A stretch of 64,000 nucleotides of DNA, taken from Drosophila persimilis (lineage: Eukaryota; Arthropoda; Insecta; Diptera; Drosophilidae). The stretch covers positions 744,001 to 808,000 of the forward strand of contig NW_020825288.1 of NCBI RefSeq assembly GCF_003286085.1, read 5' to 3'. Under the pieces are notes generated by a model. That model ran no database searches. It had not been told where the DNA came from and was given only the letters and a program-made list of their open reading frames with translations. The position numbers were made by a program, and so were the translations under genes. This document shows positions 13,862-26,648 of the stretch, one piece after another; position 1 is the stretch's first letter; each line of letters opens with the position of its first letter.

Positions 13862-15531
13862 CGTTTTACGCTGCGAGAACGCTTTTCGCTCTCTGCTTCC
13901 TTGACGCTATCCCAGCTATCGCCAACGCCCGATGAGGACATATCGTCGAGCCGCTCTTCATCCTCCATGCCAGAGTCCTCGAGGCTAATGTGGCAACTGG
14001 TTAGCGTGACCTGTGTGCCATTGTCGCCCACCTCGATCCAGTCTGAGGTACGGATACGTTGCGACCGCTCTGTCCCATACGGTGACGAGTCTGAGGAGCA
14101 GCCCGAGGGGCAACGCTTCCTTCCTGAAGATGAACCCTCAGCCTCGATCTCGGCGTTTTCCTTGCCCAATTTGTTGGCCGAATAGGTGGTAAGTGTGTGC
14201 TCTTCATCCCCGTCACTGTCTGCATCCTCTACATTGTCTGCATCCACGTCCTCTGCATCATCGGCATCATCAATGGAGTTGTAGCGATGACGTGATATCA
14301 CTTTCCTGGGCGTAGATGTTGTTGTTGGTGTGGGTGTGGGTGTGCCCACAGGCCCCAATGACAAAGATTTAGTGGGAAGCTGCTCCAGAGAGCAGGACTT
14401 ATTGCGCATAGCAGCCAACTCGGAAATGAGCAGCTCGTGGAAGGCCTGCTTCTTCTCAGGAGTATTCCCCACGCTAATCGAACTCTTGACAGTGTTCGTG
14501 TTCGAGCGACTGTTGACCAGGATCTTGTCGTAGTTCCCATTGACGTTGATGCGCATGCAGTTTGTCTGGGGTGTCTGTGGTGTCTGCGGTGTCTGCGGTG
14601 TCTGCGGTGTCTGCGGTGTCTGTGGTGCCTGGACGGTCTGGAAGGTCTGGTTCTGCTGTAGCACCGCTTGATGTTGTATAGCACGCTCGTGTTTGGTTAT
14701 GATCGTTGTATCGGCCACGCTTTGCTTTTGACTCTGGTTAATGATGATCTCCGAGAAGAGACGCTCCGCAGCATTCTTCAAATTGTTCTTGATCTCCACG
14801 GTCCGGCCACCGAGGAATCCCCCACTGTTGGAGGCTGTTGTGGCCGTCTGAAAGGTATCCAAAGTGGTTTTCGATCGCCGAAAGATACTGGGAGCTGGCG
14901 TAGACGACGGTGGCGGTACAAACGCTGGCACATCCTCCACATCCAGCGTAGCCACTGGCAACTGAACGATCTTGCGCGGCCTGGGCAGCGGCTGGGATGT
15001 GGCCTGCAGCCCGAGGCCAGCTCTCTCGAAATCCACCTTGCCAAGGCTTAAGCGAGTATCCTTGAGGGGAGTGGTGTGTGCGCTCGCCGTACCCACACTC
15101 ATCGATTTGTGACGATTGACAGTCACGACTACTGCCGGACTAATCGATGCCCTCTCCCGGTCCCTGTCCCTGGGCTTGGCTGTGGGCACATCGGGAGCTT
15201 TGCGCAGCTTCAGTGGCTTGGTAGCTGGTGTTGGGGCTGCTGCTGGCGAGACTTTAGCCACCGCCGATGTTGGGGTCTGCGTTTGAGCCTGTTTCTTCTG
15301 AACACTCAACGCTGGCGATTTATAAACCAGGGTACGTCCCACAGCACTCAGTTGGCTAACGAATGTGGGCTTCTTTTGTATGATTGGAGGAGTACTATTT
15401 GCTGGAGCTGTCACTGGAGAGCCTGCTGCTGCTGCTGCTGCTGTTGCTGTTGCTGTTTTAGGTCTTGGTGGTACTGGCGGTCCAGGCCGCTTAACCACCG
15501 TTGTTAACGTTGTTCCTGCCGTTGAGGCCAT
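13862..15531 (-). CDS. Proline-rich low-complexity protein, first coding exon (partial)
   Basis: A 1670-bp open exon starts at an ATG (15529-15531) and ends at a good donor (CG then GTGAGT) in phase 2, so at least one more exon follows. I do not recognise the family. Near the N-terminus is PGPPVPPRPK, a class of motif that binds SH3 domains. Ala/Thr/Pro-rich sequence follows, then FVSQLSAVGRTLVYKSPAL and an amphipathic FHELLISELAAMRNKS stretch. Around residues 301-323 a Gln/Thr/Pro run is made of PQT triplets. The C-terminal part is acidic and Ser-rich and includes SDWIEVGDNGTQVTLTSCHI and MEDEERLDDMSSSGVGDSWD. A scaffold or adaptor role is only a guess. The next exon may be the HTH/FAM89-like exon at about 6.2 kb. 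This joins in phase only if that exon starts at 6212, since the better-looking acceptor before 6225 needs a different phase. Confidence 0.75.
14569..14632 (-). repeat. In-frame 9-bp minisatellite coding Pro-Gln-Thr repeats
   Basis: A tandem run of 9-bp units (TGTCTGCGG-like on the plus strand) codes for about seven PQT triplets within the proline-rich exon. Because units are multiples of three, copy number can change without breaking the frame. Units are nearly identical, which suggests recent expansion. Confidence 0.85.
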
Positions 15532-18500
15532 TGCTGCACGTTCTCACGCAGGCCGCAGAAGAAAACCAGTATTTGTGGGTCACTCTTTCGTTTCTCGTCT
15601 CTTGTGTCTCGTCTCCTGTCTCTTGTCTCTGGCGTACACCGAACTCCGTCAACAACAAACTTCGCTTATTTATTATTATTATTTAGCATAAGCGCGCAAA
15701 TGGGGAAACTAGTTTTTCTCTTAGACTTTGGACTAAGTTCTCACATGGCGGCGGCACTAGGTAGATGCTGCTCTGCTCTGCACTGCTCTGCTCTCTTCTG
15801 CCTGCAGCCCGTTGCAGCTTGCTGCAGCTGCTGCTGCTGCTGATGATCTATTTTGAATATAGGCCACGATCCAACGGGTCCAACGGTGCTAGTTGGATAC
15901 CTCCTAGTGATGCTTATTCGATACGATATTGAATATGGCTGCCTTATTGGAAACTCGTTTTCGTTTTTTCGTTTTGCGGCTCGCCTGTTGGTTGTTTTTG
16001 CGGTAAGTAGGGTAGCACTTTGGGTTCGTTTCGTTCTATGGGTTTTAAAGTGAAAGGTTTTTTTTTGTTTTTTTTTATATTTCGTTTCGTTTGCGAAAGT
16101 GACAATCGAATGTAATCGAATATCGAAGCATGCAGTAATTATGTATGTTGCTTCAATCGGAAAAAACTGTAATTGGGAAACAAAACATGAAACTACGCTT
16201 TGGTGTTGTTGCTGTTGCAGTGGATGATGTTGTTGGGAACTTTAGTATGAGAAGGGAATACAAAAAAAAAACAAGACACACACTCAGGCACACACGAAAC
16301 TGTGAATTTTTTCCAGAATGGCGTTGCCAATTAACGGTTATTTGCAGTTTCACTTCGGGTCTGATTTCCTCACACACGCTACACGCTGTTCCACGCAACT
16401 CTCAGCTCCTGAGAGCTCGAGACATTCCTGTTTCGAGTTTTCTGCCGTTTTGGGACACTTTATTCAATATATTTAATTTATTTAACACACACTGACACCC
16501 ACGCACAACCGAAGCGCTAAGCCGACCTGTTTGAGAGAGGTGACAGATAGAGCATGAAGCATGACCTGATGTGATCTGATCTGATCGACGGAGGAGGTTT
16601 AGCACATCACAGTACCATCACATCTCAATTGTATTCGCGTTGCAGGGCATGTGCATCAGTAATCAGAAATCGGATGTTGTGGCAGCAAACATCAAAGAAT
16701 GCATCTTTGCGATTTGAAAATTACAGGCCCACACAACGAAAACGCACAAACACACACACACACACAGACACACCCGTTCCGTGAACGTACCCCGTACCAA
16801 CATACACTCTGCTCTGACCGGCTCGGCACTGTAGCTGTGTGTCCGCTCGACGTTGCGCTTTACACAAGAGACAGAAATAAAATGCGATGAAAGAGCAGAG
16901 CACAGCACAGCCCCAAGAGTTGGTGCTCCCCAGCTAAGCGCTCGCTCAACTTTGTTGTCGGTGTGCTCGGTACCTGCTTTGTATCTGGTATCTGTGTCTG
17001 TGGCTGTGGCTGTGTCTGTGTCTGTGGACAGTGCGATTGTGTGGGTGTGCGGGGGGCAGCGACAGTACCAACTCTACTGCATGGAATTAAATGATTTTTG
17101 GAATCTTGCATGCAGATTTTAGACAACTTAGGCAACTGCACATTTTCATTGATTATTCTACACGTTCGAGTGAGTCGAGGCTCAGTGCTTTCTCACTTCT
17201 TACTTCACGTTTTTCTGGCTCTCCCGCTCTCCCGATTTTCCAAAGAGAAACTTGGCACATGGCCAAAAGTGCATTGATTGGCATTTGGAACAAGTATGGC
17301 CGGCGTCTGGCGTGCAATCAGCTGTTCGCTGGCCGGGCCCGGCTGGTGTTGCGGCATCGATTCGCCACACCCACTGCCCACTGCAGTGGGAGTACCCTCC
17401 CCCTAGAGTAACATTTTACCGACTGAATGACAGGAACAAAGACCAACGACATTCGTGCAGGTACATTTGTACGTTCCTGCAAATGAAACTGCGGCAACAG
17501 CCACACGAAAACCTACCAAGAAAGAACCGGTCTACATATGTACATGTAGTACTATGTTTATACCAATCTTGTGCATATACTACAGATATATAGTAGGTGC
17601 ACAGACAGACGTCTCATGTTTTGGGGTTGCTGCTATTACCCCCACAGAACTTTGCTAATGACAAGAAACACGAATACGTGGTCCCCAAAAAGAGGGAAAA
17701 TGGTAGCATTTGGCTGTCTCAAAAACGAAAATGATTTCGATTGCAGTCACGAATTGAAAACAAAGAGAGCTTTCCTTAGGTTATCCTTGTGCCAGAGCAT
17801 TTAGTCATGGCCCTTGCTGTAAATATGAAAATATCACATTACATGAATTACATTTTTCTACTTTTTACTTGCAGTATCCAACACCCAAGCCCCAACCCAG
17901 CAACTTAGGAAGCCGCAAACATGAAGGTTAAGCTTTCGCTAAACAGCAGACATTCCGTTCCTGCCCTGAGCCGTCTCTAATCCCGAAGCACTTCAACTTC
18001 TACTCTGAAGAAAATCAATATAAACATTACAGCACATTACAGTTTTTAGTTTCCCCGTTCCGTTCCGAGGGTTGCACAACTTTACTTTACACAAAATATA
18101 CTCGTACTATATTATAAAGTTAGTTATAAATTAATTATGTGTGTAGGTTTTAAAAGTAACTGCTTTGCGATTCGGCCGGCATCTTCGACATCCGACATCT
18201 TCCTGGCCTGGGATCCTGTGACGTGTCAGAAAATGTACTCATCACGCTTTTCTGTACAAAGTCATTCCCATCCGTGCAGGGAGGAGGCATTATAGTGTAA
18301 AATTGACTTTCAAAATAATGTTAAACAATAAAAGAAACATTTGCAAATTAAATATCTACACACACATTCATTCATTCAATCAGCGTTAAAAATACATAAC
18401 ATTACAAATATTTCGTGCTAGCAGAACCGCATTTAGTTAACAACTTTTCATATACTGCGATACGAGGGTAGACACATAGGTGTAGCATTAATAAGGTTTA

Positions 18501-18683
18501 CGTATGTATTGTATTGTTTGTATATAAATAAGCAGAAATGGCGCTAGAAATGAATGGTATAAAAACTGACAAATATAATCACAAATAAAAATACAACACA
18601 AATCAATTACATCATTTACTTTCTCGTTTTCGTTTCCGTTTCCGTTTTTTCTTCCATCTACGATAGAATAGACCTGCGATTAT
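15532..18683. other. Intergenic stretch between the proline-rich gene and Wdr44
   Basis: This holds the 5' flank of the minus-strand gene that starts at 15531 and the 3' flank of Wdr44, which ends at 18684. No large coding region is visible. It contains CA-rich runs at about 16750-16775 and a weak spliced plus-strand candidate at 17781-17928, listed separately. Confidence 0.5.
17781..17928 (+). other. Weak candidate plus-strand spliced short ORF
   Basis: A 56-bp stretch (17819-17874) looks like a minimal fly intron: GTAAAT at the 5' end and a pyrimidine-rich tract with TTGCAG at the 3' end. Joining around it gives an ATG at 17807, four codons, then YPTPKPQPSNLGSRKHEG and a stop. A possible acceptor (TTCCTTAG) before 17781 would make the first piece an internal exon. 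No other exon was found and no family is recognised, so chance is quite possible. Confidence 0.2.
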
Positions 18684-21600
18684 CTAATCCGCTATAGCCG
18701 TGTAGGGCAGACTGCTGTGCTTGGGCTTTGTCTTATTAATGAACACCTTTATTGCCCCATTGAAATCTGCGCTGACCAGCACGTAGCCGCATCCCTTTTT
18801 ATGCTGTTCGACAAGTGGATCAGGTGCATTGTGAGCCAGCTAAAACCGAAAGCAGAAAACACTTGAATCAGTATCTGAAACAGATAAACGAAAGGTTGTT
18901 TGGCTGTTACCTTTTCATTCGAAATTTCATCAGGTTCTGGTTTGATGATGGCCTCTGGATGTGGCGCGAATATGGCACAGGTGACAGTGGCATTATGTGC
19001 TTTAATGCCCTCCCAGAAATCGCTGCGATCGCGACGAACCTGTAAGGATTACACAGCAATTAGCAATCAGGGAATAGGGGAACTTTCTGCATGGCTGTAA
19101 ATAATCTATTTTACTAACCGAGCTCAGCTTGGAGTAGTCGTGATTGGTCTTCCATACGTAAATGCATTGATTCTCGGATCCGGCAATGATATACTTCCCG
19201 TCGTGACTGAACGACCCCTTGATCTGCGAGGACACATTCAAGTAACCCTTGTACTTGCAGGACAAGTTGAGATCCCTCAAATCGTAAAGGCGCACTCGGC
19301 TGTCATTGGAGGTGACCAATATTTTGTCCTCTCCGGGCATGGGCTCGATGCCGCTGATCTTGCGGCCAATGCGATTCTTGCCGCGGGTAGAGCGCACATG
19401 GATCTGTGTGTGGTACTTAAGCTGGTCCGTGTTGTAGAATATGCAGCGTCCATCGTAGCTGCCCACCACAGCAAACTGACCGTTCTGACAGAAATTGGCT
19501 GCCGTGATGAGCTTTGTCTGGCCATCCACCTCGTTCCACAGAGCCACCTTCTTGTCCGGTATATTCCACAGTCTCAGCTTGCCATCGAGGCTTCCGCTCA
19601 GAAAGTATCGATCGTCGCGCGGATGGAAGGCAATGGCTGTGACAAAATCAATATGCTGGAAGCAGCAGAGGCACTCCTTTCTGGATATGTGCCACAGGCG
19701 GACCGTCTTGTCCATGCTGCTAGACAGGATGAAGTAGTTCTTCGACCAGCTAACATCCAGCAGATCCGAGGTGTGCCCGTTGTAGGTGCAGAAGGGCTTG
19801 GGCATGAAGGGCCCTGTGCATTTCTCAGCGGCTGTGGCCATAGCAATCGCCTCCTCGGCCGAGTGCTGCGAAACGAGAGACTCCTGTGAGGGCGTGGGCG
19901 ATGACTTTTGATCGGCATTGTATTTGTTGCGCATGTCCTAGGGAATGTTAATATTCAATGAGCATTAGGCACAAGAAAATTGATATTTGCAAGAGCAGTT
20001 ACCTGAAAGAATGGATAGGCATCTTTCAACACCCAAATTCGCAGAACCTTATCCTGCCCCGCTGTGGCCAAGAGGCGCCCGCACGAGCTGAACTTCATGC
20101 ACCACACTGCGCTCGTGTCCTCGCCACTTAAGTCCTGCACGTGCTGGAGTTTGGTGAATTCGTAGGGTCCCTTGTTGGACGAGGACGCTTTGATTTTGAT
20201 ATTCTGCTCGGGATTCATGGCGTCCACGATATCGGCCACATCCTCCTTGTGTCGCGCATGCGACACTTCAGATGCAATCGATTTGGCCTTGTCCACAGTC
20301 TTGCGCATTGTGGTGCCAAAGAAGCGCTTAATGCGTGCCGTTTTCTTCTTCAGACGACTGCCGTCGTCCGTTTCGAGCTCTTCCTCGTCGGGCTGTTGGC
20401 CTTCAATACTAGGCGGTATGCCAATCACACTCTCTTCATCGGACTCTTTCTGGGTCACCTCCAGGTGGGACGTCAGCTTTAGGATATGCAGCGAGAGTGG
20501 ATTCCAGCCCTCAGGCACTGGCGGTGAACGCATCTCGGAGAGCGGCATGTTCTCTCCCGTGTCCAGGTTCTTCACAGGCACTTGCTCGAGTATCTCAAAG
20601 TCGGTAAGCTGCTTGCCAGAGCTGGTGCGTGTCCGCACGTAAATGTTCATCTGCCTTAGCACATCTTCGTCGCCAGCAGACTTTCGTCGTTCCTTGTCGT
20701 TGGTGACGCGATACAAGGCTGGATATCTGTGGGGCAAACAGAGAACCAAACATATTTCATTTCAGAAAACCAAAAATCAAAGAAAACTCACCGCGTGGCA
20801 CTGCCCAAGCTATTGGAGCCGGTGCCCGCCAACTTGGGACGATTTGCGTTCTCCATGAGCATTTTCTCAATGCGCTCAATCTCATCCTGGGATGGACCCT
20901 GGGCCTTGTTGCTGGCCTCGTCACGTGGCTTGACTACGTAGCCCCCCTGAATGGCCTTGAATAGATTGAGACCCTGATTCGGATCGATGGAGCTGACGCG
21001 TCCTGGCGCTGAGTTGCTCTTGGCCGAGTTTGAGGGACTTGGCTTCGAGTAAACTGACGTGGAACTGCTCCCCAGCGAATGCGAAGGCTTGGAGAGGGCA
21101 GCAATTGCCGTCGTGGCCAACATGGGACGTATATGCATGGCACTCATCGACGGCATCTGCACCAGAGACGAGGGCGTGGCCGTGGTCGTGGCCGATACGA
21201 TTGTGTTGGTGGACGAGCAGGTCAATGTGTTGCTGGATGCCGAGGTATTGGCATCGTTCAGCGAGCTCTCAAACTCCAGGACAAAGTCATCGCGCAGCTT
21301 CTGCTGGGCATCGCGTACGCTTCTTACAGAACGAGTGTCGCTGTCGGTGTCTTCCGCGTCGGTCGGCCGGTCGGACATATTATACTGATCCGAGGAACTG
21401 CTTGAAAGGTGTCGCGATTTCTTCTTCCTTCGCGGTGGCGCCACTGGCCCGCATGAGGTGATAGAATCTGTTGTCTTGGACTGCGCAAGCTTTGTGCTTG
21501 CTATCACATCTGGCTCTTGCAACATGATTCCAACAGCAGCTGATGCCTGCACAGGTACTGAGGCATTCGAGGGGACCCTAGAAGCAGTGCCTAATGCACT

Positions 21601-22733
21601 GGGAGCTGCAGCATCTTGCAGCTGATGCTTGGGCGAGACAGCTGGCGTCCCTATGCCAGAGGATGTGCTTGCAGTTCTCGGTGCTGAGGACATGGTCGAA
21701 GACTGCGTCGGTTGTTGGGGTTGCGTCTGCGTCTGTGCCTGTTGCTGTTGCTGATGCTTCTGCTGGGCATTCAGGGAGGCCAGGGACTCACGATCAATAC
21801 TGATGGCTGAGCATAGAATTGAGGGCTTGCTTAGTTTTTTGACGAGTTAAATGAACGTCAAATTCTCACTCACCCGAAGGGTCTATACTGCCTGCCAAGA
21901 TGCGTCCCACGCGACCCAAGGATGTCATGCTCTGTATGCTCATCGCATCGGTTTCGATAACCTTGAACGGATGCGTGGATCGATTGGTGAAAATCCCATC
22001 CGTGGAGCTATTCTGCAATCAGTAAAGAAATCATCAATTAGTAACGAAGGATTAAACAATGAGAAATCAAAGCAGTTTGCAAAAATAAATACCTGAGAGT
22101 CAGGTGTGAGTGTATTTCCTGGATTATCATCTTCATCGTTTTGCATGCACTGACGGAGTTCGCGAAAGCGTTGTCTACCATACTATATACGATACGTTTC
22201 ATAGTTATAGGATTAGATTGAAGTTTAAGTTGTTTTTCGCATCATATTTACGACAGAAAGAGAGTGTATAAACCACAAAAAAATATGAAAGAAGAGAATA
22301 AAAATATTTTTATTGTTAATATTGGAAATTCTTAGGCAAAACTGACAAATGCACCCAACATATGACCGTGCCCCACTTACTGCTCCATGCACTGGCTTCG
22401 GCTCGGCGAAGACTACGGGTTGCTGCTTCAGACGAGCGCCTAGACTGTTGGTGGGACTCCGTGTGGCAGGCGTTCCAGCGCCAATGGGAGTCGCATCGCT
22501 GTCCGATGAGGCGGCCGCATTGACACGCACTGCAGGCTCTGGAAATATAAACTCCTGAGCCACCTCTGCCGGCAATCTACGACTAGAATGTACAAATTTG
22601 TGTATTAGTCAGCCACGCTGGATATAAGATTAGAGTGCGATGCGTACCACAGTGTGGAATGACGATTGGGCGTAGTGTCTTCGGCATCGAAAAATTCCTC
22701 GGAACTGTCCGAATCGGTCTCCAGCTTACTCAT
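18684..22733 (-). CDS. Wdr44: WD repeat-containing protein 44 ortholog (Rab11 effector)
   Basis: Nine coding exons join in frame to give about 1119 aa: 22648-22733, 22381-22582, 22093-22182, 21874-22012, 20792-21806, 20003-20726, 19119-19937, 18911-19039 and 18684-18839. The N-terminus (SEEFFDAED) resembles the start of human WDR44 and forms an FFAT-type VAP-binding motif. A Ser/Thr-rich linker follows, with PPRRKKKSR. Next come KNLDTGENMPLS and a charged segment, all typical of WDR44. The C-terminal half is a WD40 propeller that is almost identical to vertebrate WDR44 over long stretches, for example DKTVRLWHISRKECLCCFQH and RRDRSDFWEGIKAHNA. WDR44 binds GTP-Rab11 and ER VAP proteins, and acts in recycling and export on endosomal tubules. 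Function here is by orthology. The start is chosen by homology at the first ATG. A dispersed promoter-like repeat lies about 0.3 kb upstream. Confidence 0.95.
22677..22697 (-). other. FFAT-type motif in Wdr44 N-terminus
   Basis: Residues 13-19 read EFFDAED and follow a short acidic, Ser-rich tract (DSDSSE). This is close to the FFAT consensus EFFDAxE, with Asp instead of Glu at the last position. FFAT motifs bind the MSP domain of VAP proteins on the ER. Human WDR44 has a similar N-terminal segment. Confidence 0.75.
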
Positions 22734-23049
22734 TGTTGAGCTGTGGTTGTGCGTAGTCAATGGGGTCTCGTCTCTGTGTATTACCTAACCAACTCAACTC
22801 GTTTTTGTATGCAAATTTTGACGAAGTACTTTTTTCGCCTTTTTGTTATTAACTTAACTCCCTTTTGTTGTTGTGGAGCGTTGCTCACGCTTCAGATGTT
22901 TGTCGACTTACGTCGTTCTTGGCTGTCGCGCTAACGCAACAGTCAATGTTTTTAACATTTTAGAAAAATTTGGGGGTTAAAAAACATTTTACCACTATGA
23001 ATTTTTATGTAGAAATCAATTGTTTTTTAATTTATTTTCTACGTAGAGT

Positions 23050-23265
23050 CCAGTGTGGCCGCGTTAAAATATACCGTCCGACCCTCAGAAATATAATTAA
23101 ATATACGGTCTCATTTTAAAAATAGACCGTAAATATACTAACGAATTCAAGTTTTTTTTTACATTTTCCTTGATTTTGATCTTCCATCGAATATTACCAG
23201 CTATATAGAACATTTAGCCACGCCTACATAATTTTACCCAATTAATGAATCTATTTTCTAATTGA
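23050..23265 (-). repeat. Dispersed promoter-like repeat, copy 1 (Motif 6 + Motif 1)
   Basis: Read on the minus strand this has two modules. Module A (23165-23265) runs from ATTAAT through AAAATTATGT to AATATTCGATGG. Module B (23050-23155) has repeated (A)GTATATTTACGGT and GGTATATTTT units, GAGGGTCGGACGGTATA, and ends in GCGGCCACACTGG, a Motif 1-like core. The same order occurs at 35471-35685 on the plus strand. It lies about 0.3 kb upstream of the Wdr44 ATG in transcription orientation, so it is a plausible Wdr44 core promoter. Confidence 0.7.
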
Positions 23266-23364
23266 CTGGTTTATTTTAAAGACTTTCTTCTATTGCAAAT
23301 TTCGTACAAAGGAATTTAACGAATATAGTCAAACAAATAAAACGTAAGAGAAAAGTCGTTCCTA

Positions 23365-23462
23365 TTGCTCAATTTTGATATTCCGTTGAATAATACTGAC
23401 TAACTAAAACCTTTAGCTCTGCCCATATAATTTTAGGCAATTGATGAATACATTTTCTACTA
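23365..23462 (-). repeat. Dispersed repeat, copy 2 (module A only)
   Basis: This is a second module A next to copy 1 and in the same orientation. It shares the TTTTGATATTCCGTTGAATA core on the plus strand and the ATAATTTTAGGCAATTGATGAAT end. No module B is attached. The two copies together look like a partial tandem duplication. Confidence 0.6.
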
Positions 23463-23641
23463 GATGAACTATTCTTTAGTACTTGCATGTATTGTGTTTT
23501 GATTAAAACTCGGTTTACAAATTAAATGAGACATATAATTTTCAAGTGGTTAAAGGATGTCCTTACCCGATTCAAGTTCGGTTTTGGTCACGCAGGCAGG
23601 CAGTCACGCTCGCACCCCTATGCTGCAACTATTCGATTAAC

Positions 23642-23649
23642 TATCGATA
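23642..23649. promoter_or_regulatory. DRE palindrome TATCGATA
   Basis: An exact DRE core (TATCGATA) is followed by CAGCTG. DREF/BEAF-32-type factors bind this palindrome at housekeeping promoters and at boundaries between divergent genes. Its position between Wdr44 and Zip99C suits either role. A single 8-bp match can arise by chance. Confidence 0.4.
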
Positions 23650-26648
23650 GCAGCCAGCTGTTCGCCAGCCATGTTTGTTTTCCACACGGCACACTAGTAA
23701 ACAAACGTACATATTTATGTGCAATTTTTGTACTTGTAACCTTTCGTAGAGTGACTCCGAGAGAGTCTACCAAGTGCGGTATTAAACGCAAAGTTCTTCT
23801 GAAGGGAGGACTGTATCTCACAACGACAAAGACATTCCTTAGGAATCCTATCGAATAAGAGAATCGTGCATTTATATTGTTTAGTGGGTGCCACTCTGTC
23901 CGCTACTGCGCATTAGATAAACAATAAGATTATGTTTGTTCGCGAACGCAACAGTCACAAAAGTAAATGAAAACAAAACAAAAGACTTTTCCTTTGTGCC
24001 TCATTGAAGACGAGCACGTTGACGCCAACACAACCAGCATAACGGTAAAGAACCGCAATATAAATAACTAACCTAGCGTAAGGCGCTGTTTAACCGAATA
24101 ACGGTGCATTCGCCCCACACCACCCCAACCCACACACGCCAAACAGCTGCCATAGCGGCCATATTTGATAATTTTTTGCACTCGAGTTAATCTTAAAAAT
24201 CTGTGCTCCGCCGATCACTACTTCAACATTACTATACTACCTGTTATCACAGACATAGGAGTACGAGTACAAAAACAAACGCATTGATTTGGTTAGACAA
24301 CAACAAAGCGAACTTGTTTGGAAAACTGGTTTTGCCTGCAGTCCGGTTTTAACGATTTTACTAAGAATCCAAAGGGTTATAATGCCGAAACACTCGTATG
24401 TTTCTCGTATGTTTTTCGATCCACAGAAAAGTATATTTAATTTTAATTGTATTTGTTGCGGTTTTCAGCAGTGAAATTGAAAATACAGTCAGCTGACAGG
24501 CAACAGTGTGTGTGTTATCAGCATTTACTTGCAAATAAACAATTACATGGTACATACATATGTATGTACATTTATGTAAATATTAGGATTAGTTAACGTA
24601 ATTGTTTAAGGGACCATCTTTTTTCTACTTAAGTTCTTACACATGTGCAGCAACAGCACGTTTCTGCTGATAATCAGCATTTCATTTAGTTTCATTCCAG
24701 TTTTGTTAATTTGTCATGTCTCGTTTCTGTAGTGCAGAGTGCAAAATAATCGGCGCCATTGGTTTGTCAAGCGAGAGTCGTTGTCAATAATGTGATTCAT
24801 GTAATTCATTGGTTAGCAACTGTTGTATGGGGAAGCATATATATAGTAATATAGCTGGATCCCCTAAGATACGATTTCTATTCGCTCTGTTCTGCTCTTT
24901 CTATAAGAATGCAACGAAAGACGTTGCCTCCCTCAGAACGAGCTTATTTACCGGCGCGATAAGACGACGACGACGACGACTTGTGGGAGCTTGGAGCATA
25001 AATTTCCGCATTAGTAACAGTCAAGTGTGTTATAGTTATAGTGCTATTGTGTTAACAGTTGAAATTATACAAATACACCGCCAAAAATCACGTTTGGAGG
25101 CTGAACAACAATCCATTGTCCCCCATTTGTGCACTTGTATTGTATGGTAAATATGTACATATGTATGTACATAAATACGAAGCTAAGAAAATCATAAGTG
25201 TGTACAATGTACGATTAAACAGTGTACAACAGTGAAACGACATCTATGAACTACATATGTATATAAACTTCATCCCCGAGTGGCATACATTTGCACGCAC
25301 ATTACACATATGTGCATACATATATCACACATTCTCCTAGTGTCGTTTCTGCTGTGTATGTTCTGTTCCTTCATAATTTCTTCAGAATCTGCCCGATCGG
25401 ACCACTTAATCATATAGCCTCTATAAGAAGCAACCATATAAATTTGTTGTTTCTTTAATGTCGAGAGTACTTAAACGTCGGTGCGCTCTTCCGAATCGTG
25501 TCTTTGTATGGATAGTTCAATGACAACCAAAGACTGCGAGAGATACGAGAGTGGGGCTATCTCGCTCGGATTTTGTGGCAGCAGAATTTTCTGCGTCTGG
25601 TTGCTGGCTCTGCCACTGCCTATGTGAAACGCTTGAACAAATGAAAATCCTAAAATGATCAGCCATGATATCAGTAGTTGGATGATTTAATTTAGGAGTT
25701 TGATGACTAGTACTTAGAGAGACGCAGCCAGTGGCCGTTTTTCCCTATAAAGATGTACACGATTGCCGTTTAACAAAGCAACCAACATCAGTGATATGGG
25801 TGGCAGTGGCAGTGCGCCGTCTACCTGTATCTTATCGCGAAAAAATTGAACAGTTTAAGCTTCATCGTGCACAGCAGCAGGCAGACACACATCAAACAGA
25901 ACTGAGAACAGAGAACTGAGCACTGAGACGTGGGAGTGGCGTTTACAATTTCAATTAGTATCTTTGGGGACACTAAAGGCGACGGATATCCATTTTGAAG
26001 AATTGTTCCTCCCATTACGCGTAGTCGAGACTGATTTTTGTGATTCTATCGACAGAACTTGAGTTTCTTTCTCGTCAATCATTGTATAATTGAGTGTAAG
26101 GACTGTGACGTGATTTTATGATCGAATCGATGATCAATTTGACTGGTTTAGCGCTATCCGCCTGCTATTAGCCTTCGAGCGAGGATACGAGTATGCGCTT
26201 ACGTACGCTTATGCAAAAAGCCTAAAGGATACATAGTTGAGGCAATTATCTCTTGGTCATTATAGCGTTTGATTGACTGCCGCTCCTATGCTAAAGCTAT
26301 CTCTAGTCATGCTTAAGCCTTAAAGACTTCAATTTTACACTGACTTGCTTATCGAACCGAGCCCGACAACAGCAACAGCAACAGTCGAGAGAGGGGGGCG
26401 GCTACTGCTCCCTTATTGACTGACGTCTGTCCGTTTTCTATATCTAAGAGATTTTCTCATCAGCTTGTCAGGGTATTCCTTTATTTTGTTGCCAAGTAAC
26501 AAAATTCTAGAACTGATTCAGCCCGACTTATATATATTTTTTTATTGTAGATATACTCGTAAATTTCACAGGTTTCTTTTTTATTAAAAATTCGAATTTT
26601 GGCTTTCAGCTGGGAAAAAGGCGTGGGACATATTCAGTTAAGGAGTTA

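Noticed and set aside
16750..16775. CA-repeat run considered as part of a transposon end
   Set aside because: Plain dinucleotide microsatellite without terminal repeats or target duplication.
19140..19889. 249-codon plus-strand ORF
   Set aside because: It is antisense to the highly conserved WD40 exon of Wdr44. The frame is open because of codon bias on the real strand.
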